From positions 1 to 49,207 of the forward strand of contig JAEEYU010000010.1 of assembly GCA_016288315.1 (NCBI GenBank): a stretch of DNA of 49,207 nucleotides, in the 5' to 3' direction. Of this stretch, positions 24,427 to 32,982 are shown piece by piece. The notes beneath the pieces are model-generated. The model worked only from the letters and a program-made list of their open reading frames with translations, was not told where the DNA came from and ran no database searches. The position numbers and the translations under genes were made by a program. The stretch's first letter is position 1. Every line of letters begins with the position of its first letter. The stretch is from Clostridiaceae bacterium. GTDB taxonomy: Bacteria; Bacillota; Clostridia; Oscillospirales; Acutalibacteraceae.

Positions 24427-24789
24427 ATGGATAAAATCATTATTGAAAACCTGCATATTTTCGCTTATCACGGCGTCAACGAGGAAGAAAAAATCAACGG
24501 TCAGAATTTTTATCTCGACATAAAATGCTCCCTTGATTTAAGTGACGCCTGCCTGACCGACAATCTCGACGACACGGTCAGCTACGCGAAAATCATCAAA
24601 ACAGTAAAAAGAGTTTTCCCCGCGCAGAAGGATGATCTGATTGAACGCGCCGCAAGAAGAACGGCAGACGCCATCCTCGACGAATTTGACAAAATAAAGA
24701 AAGTTAAAATAAAGCTTAAAAAGCCCGAAGCGCCCATTAACGCAGATTTTGATTATGTGGCGGTTCAGATTACGGTTGAGAGGGACTGA
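24427..24789 (+). CDS. folB: Dihydroneopterin aldolase
   Basis: Cleaves 7,8-dihydroneopterin to 6-hydroxymethyl-dihydropterin and glycolaldehyde. 120 residues with the family opening IIIENLHIFAYHGVNEEE and the KLKKPEAPI motif holding the catalytic lysine. It lies between folP and folK, 6 and 3 bases apart. Confidence 0.95.
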   Translation: MDKIIIENLHIFAYHGVNEEEKINGQNFYLDIKCSLDLSDACLTDNLDDTVSYAKIIKTVKRVFPAQKDDLIERAARRTADAILDEFDKIKKVKIKLKKPEAPINADFDYVAVQITVERD

Positions 24790-24792
24790 GTT

Positions 24793-25293
24793 ATGAGAGC
24801 GGTAATAGGTCTCGGCACAAACACGGGCGAACGGGAGCAGAACCTGCAAAACGCCGTTGACGCCCTTTCCCTTCTGCCCGGCACAAGGGTTGCGGATATT
24901 TCATCCGTTTACGAAACCGAGCCGGTCGGCTATGCCGATCAGCCCGATTTTTTAAACGCCGTCTGCCTTGTTGAAACACAGCTTTCGCCCCGCGCCCTGC
25001 TCGGCGCCTGCCTCGGAATCGAAGCGGCTCTCGGCAGAGTGAGGCTTTTTAAAAACGGGCCGAGAATAATCGACCTTGACCTGCTTCTTTATGAGGGCGT
25101 AACAATGCAGAGCGATGAGCTCACGCTCCCGCATCCCCGTATGGGCGAACGCGCCTTCGTTCTCTGCCCGCTCGCCGACATTTTCACGGATGGCAGGGCT
25201 CCCGGCTTTGATTTCGGCGAAAAAATAAACTCCGCCGACAAAAGCGGAGTTAAGAAAACGGATTATGTATTGGAAAACAGTTCTTTGGAATAA
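24793..25293 (+). CDS. folK: 6-hydroxymethyl-7,8-dihydropterin pyrophosphokinase
   Basis: Transfers pyrophosphate from ATP to hydroxymethyl-dihydropterin, giving the FolP substrate. 166 residues with the N-terminal GLGTNTGEREQNL, the SSVYETEPVGYADQPDFLNAV block and the ATP/Mg motif GPRIIDLDLLLY. The core ends at about LADIF (residue 133). The remaining C-terminal stretch contains the DNA terminator of the convergent neighbour (25228-25251), and its last 31 bases overlap that neighbour, so the 3' end may have been remodelled. Confidence 0.94.
   Translation: MRAVIGLGTNTGEREQNLQNAVDALSLLPGTRVADISSVYETEPVGYADQPDFLNAVCLVETQLSPRALLGACLGIEAALGRVRLFKNGPRIIDLDLLLYEGVTMQSDELTLPHPRMGERAFVLCPLADIFTDGRAPGFDFGEKINSADKSGVKKTDYVLENSSLE
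25228..25251 (-). terminator. Terminator of the convergent hypothetical gene, inside folK
   Basis: A perfect 8-bp stem, AACTCCGC (25228-25235) with GCGGAGTT (25244-25251). On the minus strand it is followed by TATTTTTT (25227-25220), a good terminator 12 bases beyond the stop of the minus-strand gene, but inside folK coding sequence. On the plus strand no T-run follows. Confidence 0.75.
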
Positions 25294-25988
25294 TAATCGA
25301 AAAACAGATATGACATAAAAAACACAAACCGTGCAGTTTCCATAACAATATCTCTCAAAAACATATGTAAGGGATAATATCGAAAAGACCTCCAGATTAT
25401 ATTTAATGCAGAATCAATTGTCGGATTACCTGTAAAACAGATATAGTCATCAAGAACAAATGGTTCTTTTGGATTTTCATCATGTATAAAGCCATCATAA
25501 TATTCTGAAATTTTTTGTTTATACCAGTCGAAATCCTTGGAAAAAGGCGGTGATTCCCATTTACAACCAAGCAAAAAAACAAAACTGTCGCATTTTGAAT
25601 TTTTCGTTATAAAAATGTGTAGGTTAAGCCTTTTATCCATATGATGACAATACGCCCCGATTTTCAGTTCACCTTCACAAGTATCATCACCTGTTTTAAC
25701 CTCAATAGTTGTTCCGTCATTAAGAACAGCAATTATATATTCAGGCGATATTCCAGTATAACAGCCGTCATAGTAAACATAGCCAACGGGTTCAAACCCC
25801 TCAGGCAGAAGTATCTTCTCTATCCCGAATTTTTCTTTGAGTTCATCATCGGTCAGAACAATTCTGCCGTCTTCCGTCTCAACCTTTCCATATGCCTGCT
25901 CCGGCACGGCATCTCCGGCGTTTGCACCGACGCATAAGGACGAAAACAGCATAAGAAAAGCCATAAGTAACGAAAGCGCTTTTTTCAT
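25263..25988 (-). CDS. AT-rich hypothetical exported protein
   Basis: A 241-residue protein with a clear signal peptide (MKKALSLLMAFLMLFSSLCVGANA). I recognise no family. The middle contains short beta-rich segments (GYVYYDGCYTGISPEYIIAVLNDG), six cysteines in the mature part and a very aromatic, hydrophobic C-terminus (about residues 195-241). The start at 25988 is set by GGGAGG 8 bases upstream. The gene is visibly richer in A and T than its neighbours and lies against the operon direction, overlapping folK by 31 bases. Both suggest later insertion. Confidence 0.72.
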   Translation of the reverse strand: MKKALSLLMAFLMLFSSLCVGANAGDAVPEQAYGKVETEDGRIVLTDDELKEKFGIEKILLPEGFEPVGYVYYDGCYTGISPEYIIAVLNDGTTIEVKTGDDTCEGELKIGAYCHHMDKRLNLHIFITKNSKCDSFVFLLGCKWESPPFSKDFDWYKQKISEYYDGFIHDENPKEPFVLDDYICFTGNPTIDSALNIIWRSFRYYPLHMFLRDIVMETARFVFFMSYLFFDYYSKELFSNT

Positions 25989-26077
25989 TGCATAACCTCC
26001 CGCTTTTTTCTGAATTAATAATAACACATCGGATAATATTAAAATAAAAACATATTGTTAAGATTTTTTAAATAATT

Positions 26078-26764
26078 ATGGAAAAATTCACAATTAAACC
26101 GATAGCAAGAATAAAAAGCGATTTTCCCGACAAATTCGGCATTCCCCGCCAGAGCGGAATTGTTGACTCTCTCGTTTCAACCGTCGTTTTTGAAAAAGAG
26201 TTCCGCTCGCCCGAAGCGCTCAGAGGCATAGAGGGCTTTTCGCACCTCTGGCTTATCTGGCAGTTCTCGGAAAACGTCCGCGGCGGCTTCAGCCCCACGG
26301 TGCGTCCTCCGCGCCTCGGCGGCAACGAGAGAATGGGCGTTTTTGCAACCCGCTCGCCGTTTCGCCCCAATCCGCTCGGGCTCTCCTGTGTTGAGCTTCT
26401 CGGTGTCGAAAAAACCGAAAAAGACGGCATTGTGCTCAAAATCGCAGGTGCCGACCTTATGGACGGCACCCCCGTTTACGACATAAAGCCGTATATTCCC
26501 TACACCGACTCACACCCCGACGCAAAAAGCGGTTTCGCCCCGGATGCGGAAGAATACACGTTAACCGTCGAAATTCCCGAAAACGAGGCGGCAAAATTCC
26601 CGTGCGAAAAACTTTCCGCACTCAGCAGCGTGCTCGCCCAGGATCCGCGCCCCGCATATAAGAATGACGGCGCAAAAATCTACGGCATGCGTTTTGCCGG
26701 TTATGAAATAAAATTCAGCGTCAGCGGCAGAACACTGACGGTCGCAGGCATTGAAAAGGAATAA
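26078..26764 (+). CDS. trmO: tRNA (N6-threonylcarbamoyladenosine(37)-N6)-methyltransferase TrmO
   Basis: TrmO (TsaA/YaeB) methylates t6A37 in threonine tRNAs using SAM. The 228-residue protein has the family pattern: PIARIKSDFPDKFGIPRQSG, EGFSHLWLIWQF, RMGVFATRSPFRPNPLGLS and ADLMDGTPVYDIKPYIPYTDS, then the C-terminal extension of the longer type. The ATG at 26078 fits the family start, but no Shine-Dalgarno sequence is visible in the A/T-rich bases before it, so it may be leaderless or weakly translated. The next gene starts 22 bases downstream. Confidence 0.93.
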   Translation: MEKFTIKPIARIKSDFPDKFGIPRQSGIVDSLVSTVVFEKEFRSPEALRGIEGFSHLWLIWQFSENVRGGFSPTVRPPRLGGNERMGVFATRSPFRPNPLGLSCVELLGVEKTEKDGIVLKIAGADLMDGTPVYDIKPYIPYTDSHPDAKSGFAPDAEEYTLTVEIPENEAAKFPCEKLSALSSVLAQDPRPAYKNDGAKIYGMRFAGYEIKFSVSGRTLTVAGIEKE

Positions 26765-26786
26765 AAATCTTAACGGAGGGCTTAAA

Positions 26787-27935
26787 ATGGATACTGTTCG
26801 TTTCGGCATCGTCGGTCTCGGCAAGCAGGGCACGCTCTATTCAAAATTCTTCACAAAGGGCGGCTCAATCCTCAAAGGCGCAAAGCTTACCGCTGTTTGC
26901 GACATTGACAGAAAGCGCCGCGAATATGCGCAGAAAAATCTGCCCGGCATAAAAGTTTTTGAAGATTACAAAGAGATGTTTTCATCCGGTCTCATCGACG
27001 CCGTAATGGTTGAAACACCGCACTATTTTCACCCCTCAATAGCGATGGACGCCCTCGACGCAGGGCTCAACGTTCTGTGCGACAAGCCCGCCGGCGTTTA
27101 CACAAAACAGGTGCGCGAGCTCAATGAAAAGGCAAAACAGCACCCCGAACTGCTTTTCGGTATGATGTTCAATCAGCGCACAAACCCCCTCTACATCAAG
27201 GCAAAGCAGATTATAGACAGCGGTGAGCTCGGCGAAATGAAGCGCATTGTCTGGATTATCACCGACTGGTATCGTCCCAAGGCGTATTACGACCAGGGCG
27301 GCTGGCGCGGCACCTGGAACGGCGAGGGCGGCGGAGTTCTTCTCAACCAGTGCCCCCACCAGCTCGACCTCTTCACCTGGCTTGCGGGTATGCCCGAAAC
27401 GGTGACCTCTCAGCTTGCAACAAGGGGCAGGGATATAAGCGTTGAAAACGACGTTACCGCCATGTGCACCTTTAAAAACGGTGCAAGCGGAGTCTTCATC
27501 ACCTCCACCCACGACGCCCCCGGCACAAACCGCCTTGAAATTACGGGCGACTGCGGCAAGATAGTCATTGAAAAGGGCAGGCTCGTCTTCACAAAAAACG
27601 CCGTTCCCGAGCCCGAATTCAGCAAAACAAACACCGTGTTTATGGGTAAGCCGAAAACCAAAAAGATAACCTACGGCGGCAAGGCGTATTATCTTCACTT
27701 CAAAAAACATCCGCCTCAGCACATGGGCATAATAAAGAATTACACCGACTACCTTCTCGGCAGAACAAAAGATTTCACCGCCCCCGGCGAGCAGGGGCTC
27801 AACGGTCTCACATTTTCAAACGCCATCCACCTGTCGGGCTGGCTGGGCAAAACCGTTACCCTGCCTTTCGATGAAGATCTGTTCTTATCCGAGCTTGAAA
27901 AACGCAAGGCGGAGGAAACCGCAAAAAACGCCTGA
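26787..27935 (+). CDS. Gfo/Idh/MocA-family NAD(P)-dependent oxidoreductase
   Basis: A 382-residue sugar or inositol dehydrogenase-like enzyme. The N-terminal Rossmann domain has FGIVGLGKQG (6-15). The conserved CDKPAG motif, whose lysine is catalytic in the family, follows at about residue 97. The C-terminal substrate domain has GGWRGTWNGEGGGVLLNQCPHQLDL, with the DW-x-R-like and H-Q-L-D residues typical of the family. The substrate is not predictable. The ATG at 26787 follows GGAGGG by 7 bases; an in-frame TTG at 26751 lies inside trmO and is less likely. Probably co-transcribed with trmO. Confidence 0.9.
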   Translation: MDTVRFGIVGLGKQGTLYSKFFTKGGSILKGAKLTAVCDIDRKRREYAQKNLPGIKVFEDYKEMFSSGLIDAVMVETPHYFHPSIAMDALDAGLNVLCDKPAGVYTKQVRELNEKAKQHPELLFGMMFNQRTNPLYIKAKQIIDSGELGEMKRIVWIITDWYRPKAYYDQGGWRGTWNGEGGGVLLNQCPHQLDLFTWLAGMPETVTSQLATRGRDISVENDVTAMCTFKNGASGVFITSTHDAPGTNRLEITGDCGKIVIEKGRLVFTKNAVPEPEFSKTNTVFMGKPKTKKITYGGKAYYLHFKKHPPQHMGIIKNYTDYLLGRTKDFTAPGEQGLNGLTFSNAIHLSGWLGKTVTLPFDEDLFLSELEKRKAEETAKNA

Positions 27936-27951
27936 TTTTCAGATTCAGCAC

Positions 27952-27980
27952 TTGATTTTTAAACATAATTGAGTTATTAT
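27952..27980 (+). promoter_or_regulatory. Possible promoter of the copper ATPase gene
   Basis: TTGATT (27952-27957), 17-bp spacer, TATTAT (27975-27980). The match to consensus is moderate. An inverted repeat lies directly on the expected start site. Confidence 0.55.
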
Positions 27981-28007
27981 ATTTACATATCTTTCGGGTA
28001 GGTAAAT
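27981..28007. promoter_or_regulatory. Inverted repeat over the copA start region
   Basis: ATTTAC (27981-27986) and GTAAAT (28002-28007) are complementary, 15 bases apart, just after the -10 box and before the ribosome binding site at 28011-28020. It could be an operator for a metal sensor; no CsoR, CopY or CueR gene is in the window. Short enough to be chance. Confidence 0.3.
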
Positions 28008-28027
28008 AACAGGAAAGGAGTGGTGTT

Positions 28028-30544
28028 ACGGAAAAATACAATGTTACGGGCATGACCTGCGCCGCCTGCGTCGCTCACGTTGAAAAAGCGGTCCGGGGCG
28101 TTGAAGGCGTAACCGGCGTTTCCGTCAACCTCCTTACAAACTCAATGAATGTTGAGGGAGACGCAAGGGCGGAAAAAATAATTGAGGCGGTCAGAGGTGC
28201 GGGCTACGGCGCCTCCGTTCAGGGGTTGCAGAACAAAAGCGATTCCCCCGGCGGTATTCTCGAAGACCGCGAAACGCCTGAACTTATAAAACGCCTTGTT
28301 TCATCAGCCGTCTTTCTTCTTATACTTATGTATATCTCAATGGGTCACGGCATGTGGGGCTTCCCCCTGCCGCACGCCATTGACAATCCCCTCTCATCGG
28401 GACTTTGCCAGCTTATTCTCTCCTCAATCGTAATTGCAATAAACAACCGCTTTTTTGTCAGCGGCTTCCGCTCGCTTTTAAAGGGCGCTCCCAATATGGA
28501 TACCCTCGTGGCTCTCGGCTCGTCCGCCGCTTTTCTTTTCAGTTTATGGTCGCTTTTTTCGGTGAGCTCCGCTTACGTTCGCGGTGATGCTGTTGCAGCG
28601 GCAGAGCACGCTGAGAACTTCTGGTTTGAGTCCTCCGCAATGATTCTCACCCTCATAACCGTCGGCAAGACGCTTGAGGCGTATTCAAAAGGCAAAACCA
28701 CAAACGCAATAAAATCGCTTATGCAGCTCGCTCCCAAAACGGCAAACATCGAAAAAGACGGCGTTGAAACAACTGTTCCCGCCGCCGATGTGAAACCGGG
28801 CGACATCTTTGTAGTGCGCCCGGGCGAGAGCATTCCCGTTGACGGCACGGTCATTGAAGGGCAGAGCAGTGTTGACGAATCCGCTTTAAGCGGCGAGAGC
28901 ATCCCCGTTGACAAAGAGGCGGGCAGCGAGGTCTGCGCCGCGACAGTCAACCGGTCGGGCTTCCTGCGCTGCAGGGCGTCAAAGGTCGGCGATGACACTC
29001 TGCTCGCGGAGATTATCCGTATGGTCAGCGATGCCGCCGCCACAAAGGCGCCCATAGCGAGAACAGCCGACAGAGTCGCAGGCGTTTTTGTGCCGTTTGT
29101 TATGGCTGTTGCTCTTATCACTGCCGCCGTCTGGCTTATTCTCGGCAGGGGCACGGCGTTTTCGCTCGCAAGGGCAATTTCCGTTCTCGTTATCAGCTGC
29201 CCCTGTGCGCTCGGCCTTGCAACCCCCGTTGCAATAATGGTCGGCAGCGGAGTCGGAGCAAAAAACGGCATCCTTTTCAAATCCGCTCAGGCGCTCGAGC
29301 AGGCGGGCAGGGCTCAGTGCGTTGTGCTTGACAAAACGGGCACCGTCACAACGGGTCATCCCGTCGTCACCGATGTTTTCACGGTGCCGGGCGTTGATGA
29401 AAACGATTTTCTTGCCAATGCTTATTCACTCGAAAAGCTGAGCGAACATCCTCTTGCAAAGGCGGTTTGCGAATATTGCGAAGGCAAAGCAATAACGCCC
29501 CTTGACGTCTCGGGTTTTGCTTCCGAAACGGGCAGCGGAGTCTCGGCTTTTGTCAACGGCAAAAAAATAACGGCAGGCAGCGGCAGATACATCCGCACCC
29601 TTTCTGATGTTCCCGACACCCTTGCGGCAAAGGAAGCGGAGTATTCCGAAAACGGTAAAACTCCCATTTTCTTTGCAGATGAAAACGGTGTTACGGGTAT
29701 GATATGCGTCTCCGATTCAATAAAGCCCGACAGCCGTCAGGCGGTTGACGAGCTTAAGAATATGGGGCTTAAAGTCATAATGCTCACGGGAGACAATGAG
29801 CACACCGCAAACGCCGTCGGCAAAGCGGCGGGTGTTGACTCGGTAACAGCGGGAGTTCTGCCCGGCGGCAAAGAGAATGTTGTCCGCTCGCTTAAAGAGC
29901 AGGGCAGTGTTATTATGGTGGGCGACGGCATTAACGACGCCCCGGCTCTCACAAGGGCAGACACGGGTATGGCAATCGGCGCGGGCACCGACATCGCCAT
30001 TGATGCGGCCGATGTCGTGCTGATGAAAAGCACGCTTCTGTCCGTCCCTCAGGCAGTCCGCCTGAGCCGTAAAACGCTTAAAAATATTCACGAAAACCTG
30101 TTCTGGGCGTTTTTCTACAATCTCCTGTGTATTCCGCTTGCGGCAGGCGTTTTCACACCTGTTACGGGCTGGACCTTAAACCCGATGCTCGGCGCGGCGG
30201 CTATGAGTCTCTCCAGCTTCTGCGTTGTAACAAACGCCCTTCGCCTCAACCTTTTCAAAATTAACGACCCTCGCAAAGATAAAAAAATCAAACAGAAAAA
30301 TAAACCTGAAATAAACAACGGAGAAAAAGAAATGTCAGAAATCACCATCAAAATCGACGGAATGATGTGCGCTCACTGTGAGGCGCATATGAAGCAGGCG
30401 CTCGAAGCCCTCGACTTTGTCAGTCAGGCGGTAACGGACCACGAGGCAAACACCGGAGTAATCACCCTGAACGGCGCATTCGATGAAGAGGCCGTCAAAA
30501 AGGCGGTGTCGGAGGCCGGCTACACCTACGGCGGAGTTGCCTGA
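28028..30544 (+). CDS. copA: Copper-type P1B ATPase with N- and C-terminal heavy-metal-binding domains (CopA)
   Basis: A membrane pump that exports Cu(I). Numbering from the first ATG (28052): N-terminal HMA domain with MTCAAC (1-6), eight membrane segments, actuator SGES (280-283), the CPC metal site (383-385), phosphorylation motif DKTGT (427-431) and [10 protein letters not shown] flexible linker leads to a second HMA domain from Met761 with MMCAHC (771-776). I set the start at ACG 28028, which restores the missing first strand (EKYNVTG) and lies 7 bases after AAAGGAG; an ordinary gene would have ATG there. The alternative ATG at 28052 lies inside the metal-binding motif. Confidence 0.9.
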   Translation, partial: TEKYNVTGMTCAACVAHVEKAVRGVEGVTGVSVNLLTNSMNVEGDARAEKIIEAVRGAGYGASVQGLQNKSDSPGGILEDRETPELIKRLVSSAVFLLILMYISMGHGMWGFPLPHAIDNPLSSGLCQLILSSIVIAINNRFFVSGFRSLLKGAPNMDTLVALGSSAAFLFSLWSLFSVSSAYVRGDAVAAAEHAENFWFESSAMILTLITVGKTLEAYSKGKTTNAIKSLMQLAPKTANIEKDGVETTVPAADVKPGDIFVVRPGESIPVDGTVIEGQSSVDESALSGESIPVDKEAGSEVCAATVNRSGFLRCRASKVGDDTLLAEIIRMVSDAAATKAPIARTADRVAGVFVPFVMAVALITAAVWLILGRGTAFSLARAISVLVISCPCALGLATPVAIMVGSGVGAKNGILFKSAQALEQAGRAQCVVLDKTGTVTTGHPVVTDVFTVPGVDENDFLANAYSLEKLSEHPLAKAVCEYCEGKAITPLDVSGFASETGSGVSAFVNGKKITAGSGRYIRTLSDVPDTLAAKEAEYSENGKTPIFFADENGVTGMICVSDSIKPDSRQAVDELKNMGLKVIMLTGDNEHTANAVGKAAGVDSVTAGVLPGGKENVVRSLKEQGSVIMVGDGINDAPALTRADTGMAIGAGTDIAIDAADVVLMKSTLLSVPQAVRLSRKTLKNIHENLFWAFFYNLLCIPLAAGVFTPVTGWTLNPMLGAAAMSLSSFCVVTNALRLNLFKINDPRKDKKIKQKNKPEINNGEKEMSEITIKIDGMMCAHCEAHMKQALEALDFVSQAVTDHEANTGVITLNGAFDEEAVKKAVSEAGYTYGGVA
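30320..30334 (+). promoter_or_regulatory. Internal ribosome binding site and ATG ahead of the CopZ-like domain
   Basis: GGAG (30320-30323) is followed after 8 bases by an in-frame ATG (30332-30334) that begins the C-terminal HMA domain. Starting here would give a free 70-residue CopZ-like copper chaperone (30332-30544), beginning [16 protein letters not shown], in addition to the fused form. Confidence 0.55.
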
Positions 30545-30556
30545 ACAAAAAAACAT

Positions 30557-30580
30557 CCCGAAGCAATTAACTGCTTCGGG
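30557..30580. terminator. Bidirectional terminator between copA and the CAP gene
   Basis: A 9-bp perfect stem, CCCGAAGCA (30557-30565) with TGCTTCGGG (30572-30580). A seven-T run follows on the plus strand, and an A-tract on the other side supplies T residues on the minus strand. Confidence 0.9.
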
Positions 30581-30595
30581 TATTTTTTTGCTTTT

Positions 30596-31915
30596 TTACT
30601 GGGTAACCTTCGGCGTTATACCGAATATCAATCTGATAATATATGTAAGAACTGCGAAAAATCCCTTTTCGGTTTCAACCGTTTCGGTCTTCGACACGGC
30701 AATAACGCTCGATGAATCCGCCAGCACCGCCGTGACCGTCAAATCGGAGCTCACCTGAATCTCCGCTTTTCCGCCGGGGGCTGTCTCAATCTTTTTACGT
30801 GAGCCGTCCGCATAATTCACATCCCACTCGATATGTGAGTTGGCCGGTGCGTTTTTCACCTCCGCAGTAAGATAAAGGAGCGTTCCCTTTTTCTCTGTGC
30901 GTCTGGCTGTGTAATTCTTTATTTCAACGCCTGCATCCTCCGGAGTGACAACGGGAGGATTGCCCGACTGCGTAACGTTTACGGTTATTCTGACGCTCTC
31001 GCTGCCCGTGCCTTTGCCAGTGAGCGTCGCCCTGCCTTCGCCGACGGCAACTATTCTGCCGCCCTGCACCTTTGCAACCGATGCATCCGAGCTTGTGAAA
31101 GTGCAGGTTCTGACCGTCTGAATTGTGTTGTTTGGCGAGACCGCCATCTTTATTGTCTGCGTGACACTCGGCAGTGCCGCGCTGTCACCGGCCGCAAGAT
31201 TATAAACCGTCTTTGCCGCCGTGAGAGCTGATTTTTCGGCAATATATTTATCGAGGATGTCGACAGAAACCAATGTTGATAAGTCGTTTGCCGCAGTTGC
31301 CGCCGCGTTTGATCGGGGAGATCTGAATTCCTGCACCCAGTATTTTCTGCCGTTATATTCCGCACAGGCAACGCCGACAGCCGTAAAACTGTCGTCGAGC
31401 ATTATTCTTCTGTGCCCCTGACCGTCGTAATCTTCGCCTTCTTCCGCCCAGCCGTCCTGCACGCTCTGTGCGGTAGTGTAGCCGTAGGCGATATTCTCGC
31501 CCGCCGATGTGAAGGAATAGAGCACGAACGGTTTTTCATCACCGTTCGGTCTTGAGTGGTCAAACACCGCAATAATCTCAGCCGCCCTCTGCATGGCCGC
31601 CTTTTCAAGCTCATAGTCGTAGGCGAGCGCACCCAGAACACCGCACTGGGTTTTCGTCCTGTTGTCGCTGTTCCAATACCAGGCGCTCCCGCTTGTGCGA
31701 AGGGAGTTTATCATGCTTAAAACTGTTCTTGCCTCCGTCTGGTGGTAGGTAACATAAAAGGAGTATCTGCCGGTGCCCGCTGCCTGAGGAGCGGTTTCAG
31801 CTTCAAAGGCGGATGTGCCCTGGCTGTCATAAGCAAATGCGGAGTAACCGCCCGGCAGCACAAAAACAAGCGCAAGCAAAGCGCAGAGCAGTTTAACCGT
31901 TATTCTTCTTTTCAT
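30596..31915 (-). CDS. Secreted CAP-domain protein with a bacterial Ig-like domain
   Basis: A 439-residue exported protein with a signal peptide ending near AFA (residue 28). The CAP (SCP/PR-1) domain spans about residues 60-215, with the HSRPNG segment, GENIAYGY and GHRRIMLDDSFTAVGVA, the usual bacterial CAP landmarks. Residues about 255-315 look like a BIG2-type Ig-like domain (SSDASVAKVQGGRIVAVGEGRATLTG in outline). A second beta region follows, then a C-terminal hydrophobic, amphipathic segment (FFAVLTYIIRLIFGITP) instead of an LPxTG anchor. AAGGAGG precedes the ATG. It lies 36 bases after aroF but has an extended -10 promoter of its own. Confidence 0.87.
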   Translation of the reverse strand: MKRRITVKLLCALLALVFVLPGGYSAFAYDSQGTSAFEAETAPQAAGTGRYSFYVTYHQTEARTVLSMINSLRTSGSAWYWNSDNRTKTQCGVLGALAYDYELEKAAMQRAAEIIAVFDHSRPNGDEKPFVLYSFTSAGENIAYGYTTAQSVQDGWAEEGEDYDGQGHRRIMLDDSFTAVGVACAEYNGRKYWVQEFRSPRSNAAATAANDLSTLVSVDILDKYIAEKSALTAAKTVYNLAAGDSAALPSVTQTIKMAVSPNNTIQTVRTCTFTSSDASVAKVQGGRIVAVGEGRATLTGKGTGSESVRITVNVTQSGNPPVVTPEDAGVEIKNYTARRTEKKGTLLYLTAEVKNAPANSHIEWDVNYADGSRKKIETAPGGKAEIQVSSDLTVTAVLADSSSVIAVSKTETVETEKGFFAVLTYIIRLIFGITPKVTQ

Positions 31916-31945
31916 AACGATCCCTCCTTTTATTCTTATAAAAAG

Positions 31946-31954
31946 ATTATATCA
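31946..31954 (-). promoter_or_regulatory. Extended -10 promoter of the CAP gene, overlapping the aroF stop
   Basis: Minus strand TGATATAAT: the TGA is the aroF stop codon and the hexamer is perfect. No good -35 box is seen, as is common for extended -10 promoters. Confidence 0.5.
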
Positions 31955-32980
31955 CAGAAGGTCGGCAATTTCCATAATCATTTTTTCCGTCTTTTCCCAG
32001 CCGATGCACGGGTCGGTGATTGAAAGTCCGTAGGTTGTGCCGTCGGGCTTCTGGTTGCCGTCTTCAATGTAGGATTCAATCATAAGCCCCTTGACTAACT
32101 TGCGTATGTCGGCATTGTGCTGCATGGAATGAACAACACCCTTTGCAATTCTCGGCTGTTCAAACCACTTTTTGCCCGAGTTTGCGTGGTTTGTGTCAAC
32201 AATAACCGCAGGATTCTCAAGCCCGCTCTTTGCGTAGAGCTCATAGAGGGATTCCAGATCCTCATAGTGGTAGTTCGGCACGGAGGAGCCGTCCTTGCCC
32301 GAATAACCGCGCATAATTGCGTGCGCCAGCGGGTTGCCCTTGCTCTGAACCTCCCAGTTCGCATAAACAAAGGTGTGCCTGTGCTGTGCAGCCGTAATTG
32401 CGTTCATCATAACCGAAAGGTCGCCGCCGGTGGGATTCTTCATACCTACGGGTATGTCAAGACCGCTCGCCGTGAGGCGGTGGTTCTGGTTTTCAACCGA
32501 CCTTGCGCCTACCGCAACGTATGAGAGGCAGTCCGACAGATACTGGTGGTTTTCGGGGTAGAGCATTTCATCCGCGCAGGAAAAGCCGGTCTGTTCGAGT
32601 GCGCTTATATGAAGCTTGCGTATTGTAATAAGCCCTTTGAGCATATCGGGCGCGTTGTTCGGATCGGGCTGGTGCAGCATTCCCTTATAGCCGTCGCCCG
32701 TTGTGCGCGGCTTGTTGGTGTAGATTCTCGGGCAGATGACTATTTTGTCGCTGACCTTGTCCGCAACAATGCGAAGGCGTGAGATATAGTCGAGCACGGC
32801 GTCGCCTCTGTCTGCCGAGCAGGGGCCGATAACAAGCAGGAACTTGTCGCTCTCGCCTTTGAATATTGCCGAAATTTCGGCGTCGTTCTCCCTCTTTTTT
32901 GCCTGCATTTCCTCAGTGAGGGGGTACATCTCCTTGATAACTCTTGCCGTGGGCATTTCGCGTTTGAATTCCATATTCAT
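31952..32980 (-). CDS. aroF: 3-deoxy-7-phosphoheptulonate (DAHP) synthase, AroG type
   Basis: Condenses phosphoenolpyruvate and erythrose 4-phosphate, the committed step of the shikimate pathway. A 342-residue type I-alpha enzyme of the E. coli AroFGH class: VIGPCSADRGDA, PRTTGDGYKGMLHQPD, GARSVENQNHRLTASGLDIPVGMKNPTGG, DTNHANSGK and SITDPCIGWEKTE are all present. The N-terminal extension that binds feedback inhibitors is present (about residues 1-40), but which amino acid inhibits it cannot be read. It is the last gene of the aromatic operon and overlaps or abuts tyrA. Confidence 0.95.
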   Translation of the reverse strand: MNMEFKREMPTARVIKEMYPLTEEMQAKKRENDAEISAIFKGESDKFLLVIGPCSADRGDAVLDYISRLRIVADKVSDKIVICPRIYTNKPRTTGDGYKGMLHQPDPNNAPDMLKGLITIRKLHISALEQTGFSCADEMLYPENHQYLSDCLSYVAVGARSVENQNHRLTASGLDIPVGMKNPTGGDLSVMMNAITAAQHRHTFVYANWEVQSKGNPLAHAIMRGYSGKDGSSVPNYHYEDLESLYELYAKSGLENPAVIVDTNHANSGKKWFEQPRIAKGVVHSMQHNADIRKLVKGLMIESYIEDGNQKPDGTTYGLSITDPCIGWEKTEKMIMEIADLL

Positions 32981-32982
32981 AA

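Noticed and set aside
27036..27722. A 228-codon minus-strand frame opposite the oxidoreductase
   Set aside because: Antisense to a clear Gfo/Idh/MocA gene and without a ribosome binding site.
28052..28060. A frameshifted copA N-terminus
   Set aside because: Reading upstream in the same frame gives EKYNVTG, the correct start of an HMA domain, so no frameshift is needed; only the start codon is abnormal.
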